Source: Amphibalanus amphitrite (taxonomy: Eukaryota; Arthropoda; Thecostraca; Balanomorpha; Balanidae). Taken from it: 64,000 bases of DNA. The stretch lies in the NCBI RefSeq assembly GCF_019059575.1, contig NW_024882800.1, positions 62,001 through 126,000 on the forward strand. Reading direction: 5' to 3'. The translations under genes were made by a program, and so were the position numbers. This document shows, in pieces, positions 25,399 through 36,212 of the stretch (its first letter is position 1; each line of letters starts with the position of its first letter). The notes beneath the pieces are model-generated. The model was not told where the DNA came from, made no database searches, and saw nothing but the letters and a program-made list of their open reading frames with translations.

Positions 25399-28300
25399 CC
25401 TGAGCTGCGGATCGCCGAGGTTTTCCACGATCTTGCCTCCGTGCAGGTCCCCCAGCGGGAACGGGTAGTCCGAGCCGAAAATCACCCGCTTCTGCGACAG
25501 AGAAACGGTGCATTTGTAGTTACTCCTTACTGATGCACACTGCACAATGCATAGGTATAAACCGCGTAAAGGCATAGTTTCAATCATTAGTTCCAGCTGA
25601 TTTGAGGTCTGGAATTGGATGCCAAAGCCAGATCATGCCATTTTTAGGCGAAATGTTTTAAAAGCATCTACGCTCTCATTCACCGAATCTAAATGCTAAT
25701 AATTCGTTTGGCGACTCATGACACCGAATCTCCCGCCCCATAAGGCTTCTATTGTTTCGATCCTGAAGTAGGTACTTTCACCTTTACCGGGTCGATTGGC
25801 GCTGTGAGTGATTGGTGACCTACTGAACCCTCGACACCGCTGCTGGTGTTTGTTCCCACGGACTCTCGGTCCCGGCCTGTCGCCAGTGCTGAAACCCTCC
25901 CCTCCCCTCCTTGCCCCTCCGCTGCCCTGTTTGTCACTCGCCGGCCCTTCCCCGGCAGCTGGCCGCATTAAATTCCGACCGAGGCAGCTGGTTCGCAGCG
26001 GGGGCCGCGTTCAGCCCGATCCAGGTCAATACGGTATAGCCCGATAAAGCCATTACACCTACCTTCCCGACCACCTCTGTCAACAGGTCGAGCGCAGCGG
26101 CATCGTGCACCAGCGAGTCGCACCAAAACTTCCCCAGCTGCTCACTAGGTGGCACTGACGTCTCCTGGGCACACAGGTCCGGGCGGCACCGAAAACCGTG
26201 GTCTGGCGGAGAAAAATGGAAAGAACATCGATTACAAATACGATGCCGCACACAACATATGGACTTAACTGTAATCATTCTTGATGATCTACAGTCTACG
26301 TGCTTGAAAATGATTAGGGGAGAGTGGGGAAAGATGCCCAGGGTTTTACTATGTCATATATTATTCGAAAATGACGATCGGAAGTCCTTCCACATCCTTC
26401 CAGAAGTCCTTTTTCCCCTCAACAGGCAAATCCTGGAACCAGCTTCCCGAATCCATCCGATCCCTTCCTCCTCGTTCCTTTCAACGAGAGATCTCGAGGC
26501 GACTGGGGGTGCCTGGGCCTTCTCCCTTTTACAAAATTGGCACTAAAATGGGCAATATTTTCCATTCTAGGCTACGAATGCAAATGTCACAACTAAATTC
26601 ACATTTATTTCAAATACAAAGGCACGATACACCTGAATGTGCTTGTGGCTTTGAAACAGAAAATATTCATCATTTCATTCTCGCGTGTCCCAACTATAAT
26701 TTGCAGAGAGAGGAACTTTACCGGGACATGTTGCAAATTTTTGGCGAAAATTTTGGTCAAATGTCAACTACACGGTTATTACGTCTTCTTTTGCATGGCG
26801 ACGATCTTGGCGGCGGGGACTGTCGTGCGGTGGCTCAGCATTTCCAAAATTTCTTGCTTCGTTCGCACAGATTTACCTATTAATTTACCTACCTCATTCA
26901 GTTTTGTGGGCGGCGTCCCCGGTGGGCTGAGTGACGTCAGCGCGGGTTGGGTCGGTGGCCTGTCGTGGCGGCGGCAGTGGTAGTTTTGTTTCATTACGCT
27001 ACGTTACCTTCATTACGTTGTATGTTTATGTTATATTCGACGTTGATCTGAAGGCTATGTTCATGTTGTTTTATGTTTATGATGTCTATCTGATTATGTT
27101 ACAAGAGGTGGTGCCTAGAGTCAAGCACCATGTGCTTTTGCACCACTCTTATATTATTTTGCTTTATCTCTGTTATTCATGTTCATTTTCCGATCGTTTT
27201 ACTTATAGGTTGTCGATGCGCAATAAACATTCTGGAATGGAATGGAATGGAAATCGGAAAGCAAAAACTTGTAGTTTCAACGGAAGCCGACATCATTTTT
27301 CTCCAAAAATATCACACTTTCGTGCTTGAAATATGATAACTTTTTTGCTATTAAGCATTTTCCTGAAGAAGTGAAAGTGGGCATCTTACCCCACAGGGTG
27401 GGAAAGACGCCCCCTGGCGTTGGGTAAGATGCCCCCTGCACTATAAGTGACATAAATGGACACGTGAATCGCCTGAACGAATCAGTAGTCCCTTCGGGCC
27501 TGCAGTAGACACCAAACGTCATCGTAAGGGCCCTCAAAAGTAGTCGTAAGGGGCTTCAGAGGTCATCGTTAGGGCCATCATAGTCCAGCGCGGCCAAACA
27601 AGCCTCCGTGGTGGCGTTCGGAGACCACTGTGGGGCCCTTATAGGTCTTCATGATGCTTGAGGGCCCTCGAGCCCATCGTGGGGACCTCAGATGCCAGCG
27701 CGGCCCGTGGAGCCAACGTGGGAGCCCTCAAAGGATGTCGTGAGGGGCCCTGGAGCCAATAATGCGGCCCACAGAGGCCGTCGTAAGGGCTCTCAGAGTC
27801 AGATGCCGCCCAAAAAGTCGCTGTGTGGGCCGAGAGACCGGCATGGGGAGCACCCGACCGTACTGGACTCTCAATAGTCCCAGATCGGCTTTTGTCTCTC
27901 ATCACAGGTATGTAATAAATGATTTGACGGGCTGCTTGAAGGACAGCCTACGGATTTAGGGGGCGTCTTTCCCCATCAGGACAGGGGGCATCTTACCCCA
28001 AGGTACCGAGGTAACATTAAATCAGTACAATTTGTTAGCCATAAAATTACACCCTGAAACAAACTGTTTGGGACACAGTACACGCATGTTAATTTATCAC
28101 GACTATAGCAAGGGACGCAAAAATTATCTACCTTCTTTGATATTTACAATGTTTTGACACCAAAATATTTTTTGAAAGCAGCAAATAAAAAACATGCAAT
28201 CACCAGCCAGCCGTTGCCCAACTGAGCCTCGCAAATTTGTGTGCAGTTAACAAGGCAGGCTTCCGCTTTACGCTAAGAACATTAATTTCCAGGTTCGATT

Positions 28301-31300
28301 CTTTGTTTCGCCGCTAGAGGGGGTGGGGCGTCTTTCCCACCCTGGGCATCTTACCCCACTCTCCCCTATACCTAAACATTAGACCCTGGTCGGTACATTT
28401 TTCGTTTTTTTTTTTACGTTCACCTTTCAAGTTAATTCGCTTTCAATGACAGTGCTGCACTTGTGACACGTTCGAGCTACCCCAACCTAACTCTATCCCC
28501 ATTTCCGACAGCATCTCCCTCTCTTTTTCCAGCTCCCGCCTCCTAACTCCTCTGACGACAATACCTATGGGCTATGGGGATTAGGGACTAGGGATACTGG
28601 AACCCCACATACCGATTCTGCCAGCCGTATACGGGAACGATCCTCCGCCATGCGCGAAGCAGAGCCTCAGTTTGGGGAAGCGCTGCAGCACTCCGCCCAT
28701 CAGAACCGACACGATAGCGGTGGCGGTCTCCGCCGGCATTCCCACCAACCAGGGCAGCCAGAACTTGCTGTACCGTCCGCCCATCACCATGTCCCAGGGA
28801 TGGACGAACACGGCGCAATCGTAGTCCTCGCACGTCTGGCGGTGATCAGAGGGGGGGGGGGTCAGTGGAGTGGGTATACGGGTGCTGGATGTGCCGGGTG
28901 AGCGTAATTGAGGAGTGAACGATAAAAAATTTGAGCTGTCGATATGTATGTAGAATGTAGTACCTACCTACCTATAGAAATACATAAATGTGCCGTGATA
29001 ATTACATTGTTTCGGAGAGCACATGATAATTTGACCAAAGATATTGCTGTATTCTATAGCCCTCGACCGTATAAGGGGGGGGGGGTCGAACGGACCCCCC
29101 TTCGGTTTTTCGCGAATAACTCGCGTAAAAAGCGGTCGATCGCGACGAAACTTTCAGTACCCTCGAGTTATTCAATTTTACACCTACCCTGAAAATTTCA
29201 TGACCCTGACCCAAATGACCTTTAACCTGTGACCTACTTTTCGAGACTATGTTTGGCCGGAGTCGCGATTCGGCGTATGTCGGCTCGCATTAGCCGCGCG
29301 TTTGCATTCTTTTCGTGGTTTCAAGCGTTCAAACATGTGATATGATGATGCTGCCCCATGCATTAGGGTGGGTGTCAAGGTCACCTGAAGGTCAGGTCAG
29401 GTCATTGACCTGTGATGACCTCGGTTCACTTTTTCGAATTTTACAATATTTCTAAGCTAGTTTTTGGAGCTGAATTCGAATTTAGAAACCATATGAACAT
29501 TTACGAAGTAGGGTACACCGGGGCAACGCGCAACCCCGAGGTCAGAGTTGGCCTACGTTACGTTATTTTGAAGTTTTCGGTAACCCGTAGCTGTCAGTAC
29601 CGTTTCGTAGCGTAATTGGGATGTTTCGGTAGCGTAGTACGGAAAATAATAGAATAACGTAGGAACTACGAAATGGATTCCGTAGCAATTACAGGTCAGC
29701 TGTATTTGTATAAGGTACATAATTTTTTTCAGTTTACTCATATCGTCACCAGACCTCCGGCCGTTTACACGGATGTGAGACGCATGCTATATGAATACCT
29801 ACCACTGAGTCTTTCTTCCGGCCGGACCGACACCGCGGATTTCCCACTGGGGAGTCCCAGGGAATTCCCTGTCGGAAGTCCAGCGCATCTAGCGAGTAGC
29901 GCGTAGGCACCGCCGCACCGACGATGCTGCAAAGCCTGCGATCATTGTGCGCAGTATTTGGTTTACTAGAGACTAACCGTTTCCTTTCCACTGGGTAGTG
30001 GATGATGACATATTGCATAACGTAGTACGATAAAATAATTTGCTGCGTTAATTAACAAATACCGTAATTCAGTAACGTAGCAATATATAACGTATCGTAA
30101 TTCGGTATCGTAGTTTTGGCCAAAAAAGCAAACGTAGCGTAACGTAGTGCGTAACGTAGCGTAGCGCAGGCCAACTCTGCCCGAGGTAATGCGCCCCACG
30201 TCAATATCTCGTATTTTCAAGGTTCTTGCCGACCAATAAGCAGGCTCTCCAGAAAGCTCGTCGATTATTTCTGCTGTCAAAATTTTTTGGCAGGACTGAT
30301 CGGAAGTTGGAGCTGCTCTGAGCTAAACTTTGTTTTATGTGATTTTGATGCAATATTCACATTTTTAACTTGTGAGTTCGTGACTTAATGTTAAGATGCA
30401 CGCAAACGTACTGTCACTCTGACGTCATTTCCAGCCAAACTATGGTAGCTAAAAAATTGAAAGTTTAACACGAGATGTCATATTAATGACGCTGAAGGTT
30501 CTGCAAGTTTCGTGTTGATTCCTCAAACGGTTTAGAAGATAGGTATTGCCGAAAAACGGGAGGGGGGCTCTGTAGAGCCCCCCAGTCATGCGCGGTTTAA
30601 GAGCGCTAAAACGATCTCTGAATGGAGTCGTAAGATCTCGGGTCATTAGATCAAGTGGTAGGTACTGGGTAGCTCCAAGAATTCTATGCGCAGAGGTCCT
30701 TTTATAATTGCAACCAACCGCAATGCGGGACGCATGACTGGCGGCAGAGACGTACCTAAGTAAGCAGGATATGCACGCAATGCGACAACTGGTGACACCG
30801 CTCATTCGCCTCGTCACGCTACCTCTAATGGATTGCGTCCATGCCGGCCTACTTGATGTAATTAAGAAGATGTCGTGTTGCCTAAGACATGGACTCCTAT
30901 CCCTGACTTGGACAGTCAGTGGTGGGTGCCAGCTGTGGCAAGAGCTGTTAGTGGTCTGCTGGAAGTTGTGCTCAAAGACCAAGCAACACAGCCCCTCGAA
31001 CATCAGACCTGGAACCAAGTGTATGACACAACATCGTGATCGCGTTCATCAAAAGAAGTGATAGCGGCTGAAGAACTGCATCGCGCCTGTGATAAATATT
31101 CATGCATATATGACTTCATCGAGTGCGTGGTAATTATGGCTTGGAGTTGTTACATGCCTTCTGATGTGCTGCTGCGCGTGGTACAACTGGTCCTACTGAT
31201 CGCCTGGCTGACTCTCACCGGTATCAAAATCGTGCACTTCCTTTCCGAGCCAACCACCCTGCAGTTTCGACTCGATACTGATTTCAAACCACCGTATGTG

Positions 31301-34300
31301 TCCATATTCCCTGGCTCGGTGGACATTGATTGCTACACGGCACATCAGGAGAGAGAAGACGAATACGTTGATGGCGTGTCGGCAGAGTCCTCAGAACACA
31401 GTGAAGATCCTGTTGTAAATATAACTCACCAATCCGTGGATTCTGATCAATCTCTTCAGGATCTTCTTTTATCCAACAGTGAATCATGGATGAAGACCAT
31501 ACTAAATGCAAACAATCTCTGTCCCTTGAAAAACGGCAGGCGAACGAAGGGGACCTCCTGGCCTGTCCTTAATGGAGATGGAGTTATGGGCGTCACATTG
31601 GCTCTATGCGGCCTGTCTCGTTTCAAACTCAACTTAACTCTTGATCCGGAAACAGTGCAGGGTTGGGACGAATCGGCACAAATATACTATTACGTCATAT
31701 TCCACAGTGAACGAGACTTCTTTCGATACAATCCGAGCGACCACGCTATGCTTGTCATCGACAACAAAATCCACCGTAATATGAAGATCACGATCAGTCG
31801 AGAGGAGAGACTCAACCTGAAACGACAGCCATGCAACTCAGTCCCGGACTACAGCGTTGCGACGTGCGAGCGCCAATGTTTCATGACCTGGATGGGATGC
31901 AGCATGGAAAGCAACGTTACAAAAGGAATGCCACTCTGCACTGCGCGTCACTGTGATGTGCTGGGCGCTGGAGCCTCCGAGTTTTTCAGCGATGACTCAG
32001 ATATAGCCTGCAACTGTCCAATACCCTGCGCACAGGATCGCATCACACTCAAAGCTTTGCCCGGCTCCAAGAGAAAACCACTGCGACGTCCACTAGCTAA
32101 GGTCCTCAAGCATCAACGTGTCCCTAAAAAGGATCGACAGTTCGTCCAGGCCAAGTTCTCGACGTCTCGAGTGAGGCGCGTCATGATGACTGTGTCCACT
32201 TTCAGCCTGGAGGACTTGTTGGCTTTCACTGGCGGCTATCTGGGGCTCTTGCTCGGTTCCTCTGTCCTCTCGCTGGTCGTCGCCGGAAACAAGCTCGTGG
32301 AACAGCGCCTGGTGAGAAGCGCGGACGGCTTCAGAGAAGCGGGTCACTGGCAAGAAATGGAAGACGGCGTGACCCAGCCTGGAGCGGTGCAGAGGGACGA
32401 GGCGGCGTCTCATGACGCCTGAAGTGGACTGTGGAGTGGGTGAACATGGAAAAAAGTGAACATTAGAATCACCTGAACCGGAAGTTACCAACTAATATTA
32501 CGGTGCGAGCGACTTAAGCGAGTGTCATTTGAGCGAACGTCATTTGAGCGAACCATTTTCAGCGACTGGCAACTTAGCGAATATCAACTTGAGCGATTAT
32601 CAAATATAGCGATTATCAATTTAAGCGCAAGCTATGTTTCAGCGACATATTTTTCGTCGACTACAGTTTGAGCGACTGTCATTTCAGCGAAACACTCCAT
32701 CGTCCCGTAACGGTGTATTTTTTATTTTTTACTTTTTTCTTTTGCGAGCGTACGTACAACGAATGTTTCCGGAACTTTTCATGGTTATCCGGAACTGGAT
32801 AGCGGATGTCACGTTCAAAGTTCAGACATTAAGCTCCAAATTTAATGCCACATTTCTCAAAAATTCCAGCGGTTCGATTTCACCCCCCCCCCCCCCTGCT
32901 GTTTGCCAATAATGGTGACCAAACGTTTGTTCAGAGATTCATATTGCTTGTGCTGTTTTTCGCGAAATTCCCCCGCTTGAATTTAGATCAGTTCCTCATG
33001 TTGTAAAATTTGTTCTTGCCCCAAGCAACGTACGAATTTCCAGATATTTGGGTGAGGTCCCTGAAACCACGGTGACTGCCTGAAACATAGACTGGATCCC
33101 CCTGTGCCACCCCTCGAGTTTATTATCGGTCCTTGGCATTCCTTCCATCGTCCTATCTCTCACGTTCCACATTTCCAGATTAAGGTTGCGGAATGAGGCC
33201 AGATATTTTTGTGGTTTCCAAGCTTGAAAGCAAATTTTTAATTTGCCGCTCGCAGCTTGAAGCATGACACATACCAAGCGCTTATTCCAAGGGCAAGAAT
33301 TCCCGAAAAGTAGCAAATGATTGACTTCCGTCGCGTTCGGTTTCGCTGTCACTGTGTTCGCTCAATTGGTCCCCCATTAACCCCCATATATTCGCTCAAT
33401 CTGGTTTCGCTGATTCTGGTCCTCGCTTAAGTTGATAATCGTTGTGATTGAAATCGCCGACTTGACAATCGCTAAAAAAGTCAATCGCTTAAATTGATAA
33501 TCGCTGAAAAGGCCTCGCTCAAATGTCGTTCGCTGAAATGACGCTCGCTCAGGTGTCGCAGAACCCTAATATTATACGTCAGAATGTGAAAATGAAGTAA
33601 GATTAAAGACGTAAATGTGAATCCACTGTTCATGCGGGAGTGAGCTCCTGCGAAAGTCTAGACGGTACGTAGAGCGAGCTCTTACGAAGAGTCTTAGACA
33701 GGTCCCAATTTACCTTCCAGACGGGGTCCAGCTCTCGGGCGTCCAGGTTCCAGTCGCCGATATGGGAGCCGATCTGGATGCCCGGCATACGCAGCTCGGT
33801 GGTGAGCCGTTTGATTTCCTCGACTGCCAGCAGCGGCGCCTGCATCGGCGCGGTGCCTGAGGGAGATGACGATGTGACCGGGTGCGAGACAAAGTGTGGG
33901 AAGGAAGCACGAAGAAGGGCTAGGAGAGTCGATTAGTAATGGACACTTGCCATCATCATTAGAGCTCATGTAATTTATAAACGATTTGTCTTGGTGAAGT
34001 TGGACCTTTGCATCAAACTGTGGATGAACTATAGAATTCGGCCTTTCAACGCTGCTACTTAGTCTTCGTTATCGCTGATAAATTGAATCGAAGGCAGGTT
34101 TGTTTTATGCTGTAACGATTAGCTGCACGCTTTATGTGTTCCGTCGCAGTCTTCCCCGATGGAGTGTGATGAGTCCGATCCTTACCGAGTCCGACAAACC
34201 GTTTCGGGTGACGCGCCACCGTCGCAGCCAGGTCATCGTTGAGCAGCCGGGAGAGGTCGGCAGTGTCTGCCGGCTTTGCCTGGAATCGGCGATAACCGAA

Positions 34301-36212
34301 ACTAGAAAAACGACGGCAATACGCATCGGCTTTCAGTGCATTGTAACAAATGACTACGTGCATAATTGGACGGACAAATATACGGACCGTTTAGAAAACT
34401 AATGAACAAAAAATTAAAACGAAAATGATGACTAGGTATCTATAACCTCCACTAAGACATATGATACGTCATCTAATCGATCATATCAGTGAGCCCAGCC
34501 TTCTTTATCACACCAGCTGATGCATAAGAAGTAGTAACGTTCTGTCCTGACTCAGGATCCTGACACTTGCCAGCCCGCCAGTCAGTTCTCGGATGCCCCT
34601 AGTAAGGTCCTTTACCGCTTTTGAACACCCACCCAGTAGCTGAACATGACGGGCACCGTGCTGAGCGCCTGCACGGTGACACCGGTTTGGTCCATGTCTG
34701 CCAGCCGTCGCTCTGCGTCCCAGCAGTTGGCCTGAACCACCCGGAACAGCCGCCCGTCCTTCATCATACGGGCTGAGTCGGACGTCTCTTCGCTGTGCTC
34801 CAGCTGGACGAAGCCGCCGTAGCCGTACCTCTGTGAGAAGGGGGAGCGCAGGGCGACAGAGGCTTCAGCAGGGTGATGTGGTTTAGTTCGGCGACTGAAG
34901 GAACTGGCACTGAACTGAGGAGTGAAGGGACTGTGAAATGATGTGAGGGGTGGCGGCGATTAATATGCATGTAGAGCTTAGGTCGTGTTGTCGAAGCATA
35001 CTGTGTGGCTCATAATCGTGATACGGTAACATTACTACATGTTACTAGACGTGGTGGTGCACATCCAAAGCCGATGTCTCACGAATATACTCGTACCGGA
35101 CGCTCATTTGACTATCCTAGATCACTTGTAATAGGTCGCATTATGCGGGCTTCGCATCTCTAGATATTTACCTATGGGTGGATATAATCAATGAAGCAAC
35201 GTTAAAAATGTTGACGGCGGCCACGGTTTTTCGCTGGCGTGCTAGTCTCTCAGTGTTTACACTTCACATAGGTACCATTACGGTTTTTTGTCACGCATTG
35301 TAGTTAACATTTGACTATGCTGACTTGAAGAATCTAAAAATTAACCCGAATCAAGCAGAATTAATGTACACAATCGCATAGATAAACGTTCACTCGCTAG
35401 CACACTTACCGACCTGTCGTAAAGGATAACAGACTTACACAATACACACCAGCACCCTTGCCATAAAAGATAATAGCTCTAATCACGTTAGCACCCTAAC
35501 CAGTGGTAAAAGATATAGGGTGTTCCAAAAAAGTGAGCCCCCAACTAAGATCGACTGTATCTCGGCAACCGTGCATCCTACAGCTTTAGGAAGCCACTCA
35601 TTAGAAAGAGCAATTAAATTACATCTATATAGGCCGTAATTCCGTTACCTATCCTGCACAACATTGTAAAAAGCACAATCGCCAGCATTGTAAAAAGCAC
35701 AATTTGATACCAAATTCTTGGTGAAACATTTAGCGGTATCGGATATGGTTGAAATTTCTTCACATCTGTCTGCATATTTCAGTTCACGTATGTTTATTCA
35801 TTCTTCGCACGTGAATTTTATTACGAAAATTGAAGACTGAATGGGTGAACTTGTTCAACCAATAGGTATTTCAACACTCCAATATGGGTCGTGCGTTGCC
35901 ATCAGCAATGCACGTTTACCGCCGTCGCCGTGTTTCACCCGATCTCGCGACACATTTGTCGTTCCCGCCGGTGTAATACGTATTAATTCAGAGTCACACT
36001 AAGTAGACTATTATAACCGAAATTGACCGTTCTTTCCAACAAGGGACCTCTCATTAGCCCAGGACATACGGTTTTGGAGATATAAGCAATATTAGTTAGG
36101 AAGCTCATTTTTTTGGAACACCCTGTAACAGCCCCATTCGTGCTATCACCCTTACCTCCGCCAGGTTCGGCCAAGTCCTCGGTAGAATGTGGTTATGGAT
36201 GTCGATCTTCAT
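25399..36212 (-). CDS. ACMSD: 2-amino-3-carboxymuconate-6-semialdehyde decarboxylase (C-terminus not located)
   Basis: Zinc-dependent amidohydrolase-fold decarboxylase of the kynurenine pathway; it diverts ACMS away from quinolinate and NAD synthesis (family knowledge). Minus-strand exons: 36212-36156, 34830-34633, 34279-34186, 33856-33714, 28835-28613, 26202-26063, 25491-25399. All have GT-AG borders and phases agree, giving 316 codons. The start is [11 protein letters not shown]. Metal ligands and catalytic His are present: H6 and H8 (IDIHNH), H176 (FVHPWDM), H226 (FAHGGG) and D293 (GSDYPFPLG), each at the mammalian position or +2. The mammalian protein has about 336 residues, so roughly 20-28 C-terminal residues are missing. 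I did not find that last exon below 25399; reading through the final GTAAGG donor gives non-homologous sequence. Introns hold an opposite-strand DEG/ENaC gene and at least five mobile elements. Confidence 0.93.
26384..27252 (+). mobile_element. 5'-truncated non-LTR retrotransposon
   Basis: Inserted in the element at 26315-28368 and flanked by a 7-bp duplication, ATCGGAA (26377-26383 and 27253-27259). It holds the last ~165 codons of a reverse-transcriptase ORF, a 3' UTR of about 350 bp, AATAAA near 27221, and a short GGAAT-type tail. This is the usual outcome of incomplete target-primed reverse transcription. I cannot assign the clade (CR1, L2 and Jockey are candidates). Confidence 0.8.
26386..26883 (+). 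pseudogene. C-terminal fragment of non-LTR retrotransposon ORF2
   Basis: In-frame remnant ending at TAA 26881-26883. It has the region after the RT domain typical of these ORFs: [10 protein letters not shown], then a Cys/His motif [21 protein letters not shown] followed by [13 protein letters not shown] and endonuclease domains are absent, so it is not functional. Confidence 0.8.
27480..27880. repeat. Degenerate GGGCCCTCA-type minisatellite
   Basis: Imperfect repeats of about 35-40 bp with a core like CGTAAGGGCCCTCA or its variants, inside the 26315-28368 element. They explain the short open frames on both strands here. Confidence 0.55.
29040..29290. repeat. Partial TTAA-MITE-like end
   Basis: A G-run/C-run hairpin (GGTCGAACGGACC core) followed by TTCGGTTTTTCGCGAATAAC resembles the subterminal part of the TTAA MITEs. 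No TTAA-bounded termini are seen, so it is probably a fragment or diverged member. Confidence 0.4.
29543..30179. mobile_element. hAT-type MITE with 8-bp target duplication
   Basis: 637 bp with inverted termini CAGAGTTGGCCTACGTTACG (left) and, read inward from the right, CAGAGTTGGCCTGCGCTACG. It is flanked by a perfect 8-bp duplication CCCGAGGT at 29535-29542 and 30180-30187. The subterminal parts are packed with GTAACGTAGC-like repeats. CAG-initial termini plus 8-bp duplications are characteristic of hAT elements (family knowledge). No transposase inside. Confidence 0.85.
31136..32422 (+). CDS. DEG/ENaC (pickpocket-like) sodium channel subunit, intronless
   Basis: Amiloride-sensitive-type cation channel subunit of the plasma membrane (family knowledge). 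From the ATG at 31136 the frame is 428 codons, ending TGA at 32420-32422. It is open a little further upstream but without an ATG. Visible: TM1 at about residues 15-32 ([19 protein letters not shown]), the post-TM1 [10 protein letters not shown] stretch, a Cys-rich extracellular region with CNCPIPC, and TM2 with [23 protein letters not shown] fits the G/S-x-S selectivity filter. The usual SxxSxxE segment after the filter is altered ([12 protein letters not shown]). It is shorter than many family members. The gene lies on the plus strand wholly inside a minus-strand ACMSD intron (28836-33713). Lack of introns suggests a retrocopy, but I see no poly(A) tract or flanking duplication. Expression is unproven. 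Confidence 0.85.
   Translation: MAWSCYMPSDVLLRVVQLVLLIAWLTLTGIKIVHFLSEPTTLQFRLDTDFKPPYVSIFPGSVDIDCYTAHQEREDEYVDGVSAESSEHSEDPVVNITHQSVDSDQSLQDLLLSNSESWMKTILNANNLCPLKNGRRTKGTSWPVLNGDGVMGVTLALCGLSRFKLNLTLDPETVQGWDESAQIYYYVIFHSERDFFRYNPSDHAMLVIDNKIHRNMKITISREERLNLKRQPCNSVPDYSVATCERQCFMTWMGCSMESNVTKGMPLCTARHCDVLGAGASEFFSDDSDIACNCPIPCAQDRITLKALPGSKRKPLRRPLAKVLKHQRVPKKDRQFVQAKFSTSRVRRVMMTVSTFSLEDLLAFTGGYLGLLLGSSVLSLVVAGNKLVEQRLVRSADGFREAGHWQEMEDGVTQPGAVQRDEAASHDA
32493..33574. mobile_element. Inverted-repeat element with TTGAGCGA subterminal arrays
   Basis: Both borders carry TAATATTA (32493-32500 and 33567-33574), a possible 8-bp target duplication. Inside are inverted arrays of a 15-20-bp unit. 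The left arm repeats CATTTGAGCGAACGT and ATCAACTTGAGCGATT; the right arm (33355-33560) has the complements. A core of about 0.65 kb (32700-33350) encodes nothing recognisable. Termini pair as CGGTGCGAGCGAC and GGGTTCTGCGACAC. Superfamily unassigned. Confidence 0.7.
35516..36127. mobile_element. mariner-type MITE
   Basis: Inverted termini AGGGTGTTCCAAAAAAGTGA (left) and, read inward from the right, AGGGTGTTCCAAAAAAATGA. The inverted repeat extends to about 32 bp with a few mismatches. Both ends abut TA. AGGGTGTTCCAAAAAA-type ends with TA duplications are typical of mariner-like elements (family knowledge). About 0.6 kb, no transposase. It sits in ACMSD intron 1, next to exon 1. Confidence 0.8.

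Larger units (their letters stand above)
26315..28368. mobile_element. TA-flanked inverted-repeat element, GGGGAGAGTGGGG termini
   Basis: The left end reads TAGGGGAGAGTGGGGAAAGA then TGCCCAGGGT. The right end is its inverse with one mismatch, a near-perfect ~30-bp inverted repeat. The motif GGGCATCTTACCCCA or its complement recurs inside at about 27380-27440 and 27958-28000. The element is 2054 bp including an 869-bp retrotransposon insertion, so about 1.2 kb by itself. No transposase is recognisable. It lies in an ACMSD intron and shares its outermost bases with the element at 22819-24725. Confidence 0.75.

Noticed and set aside
30449-31018. 189-codon minus-strand frame as a gene
   Set aside because: No recognisable domain; it is in an ACMSD intron just upstream of the DEG/ENaC frame and has no supporting splice or conservation signal.
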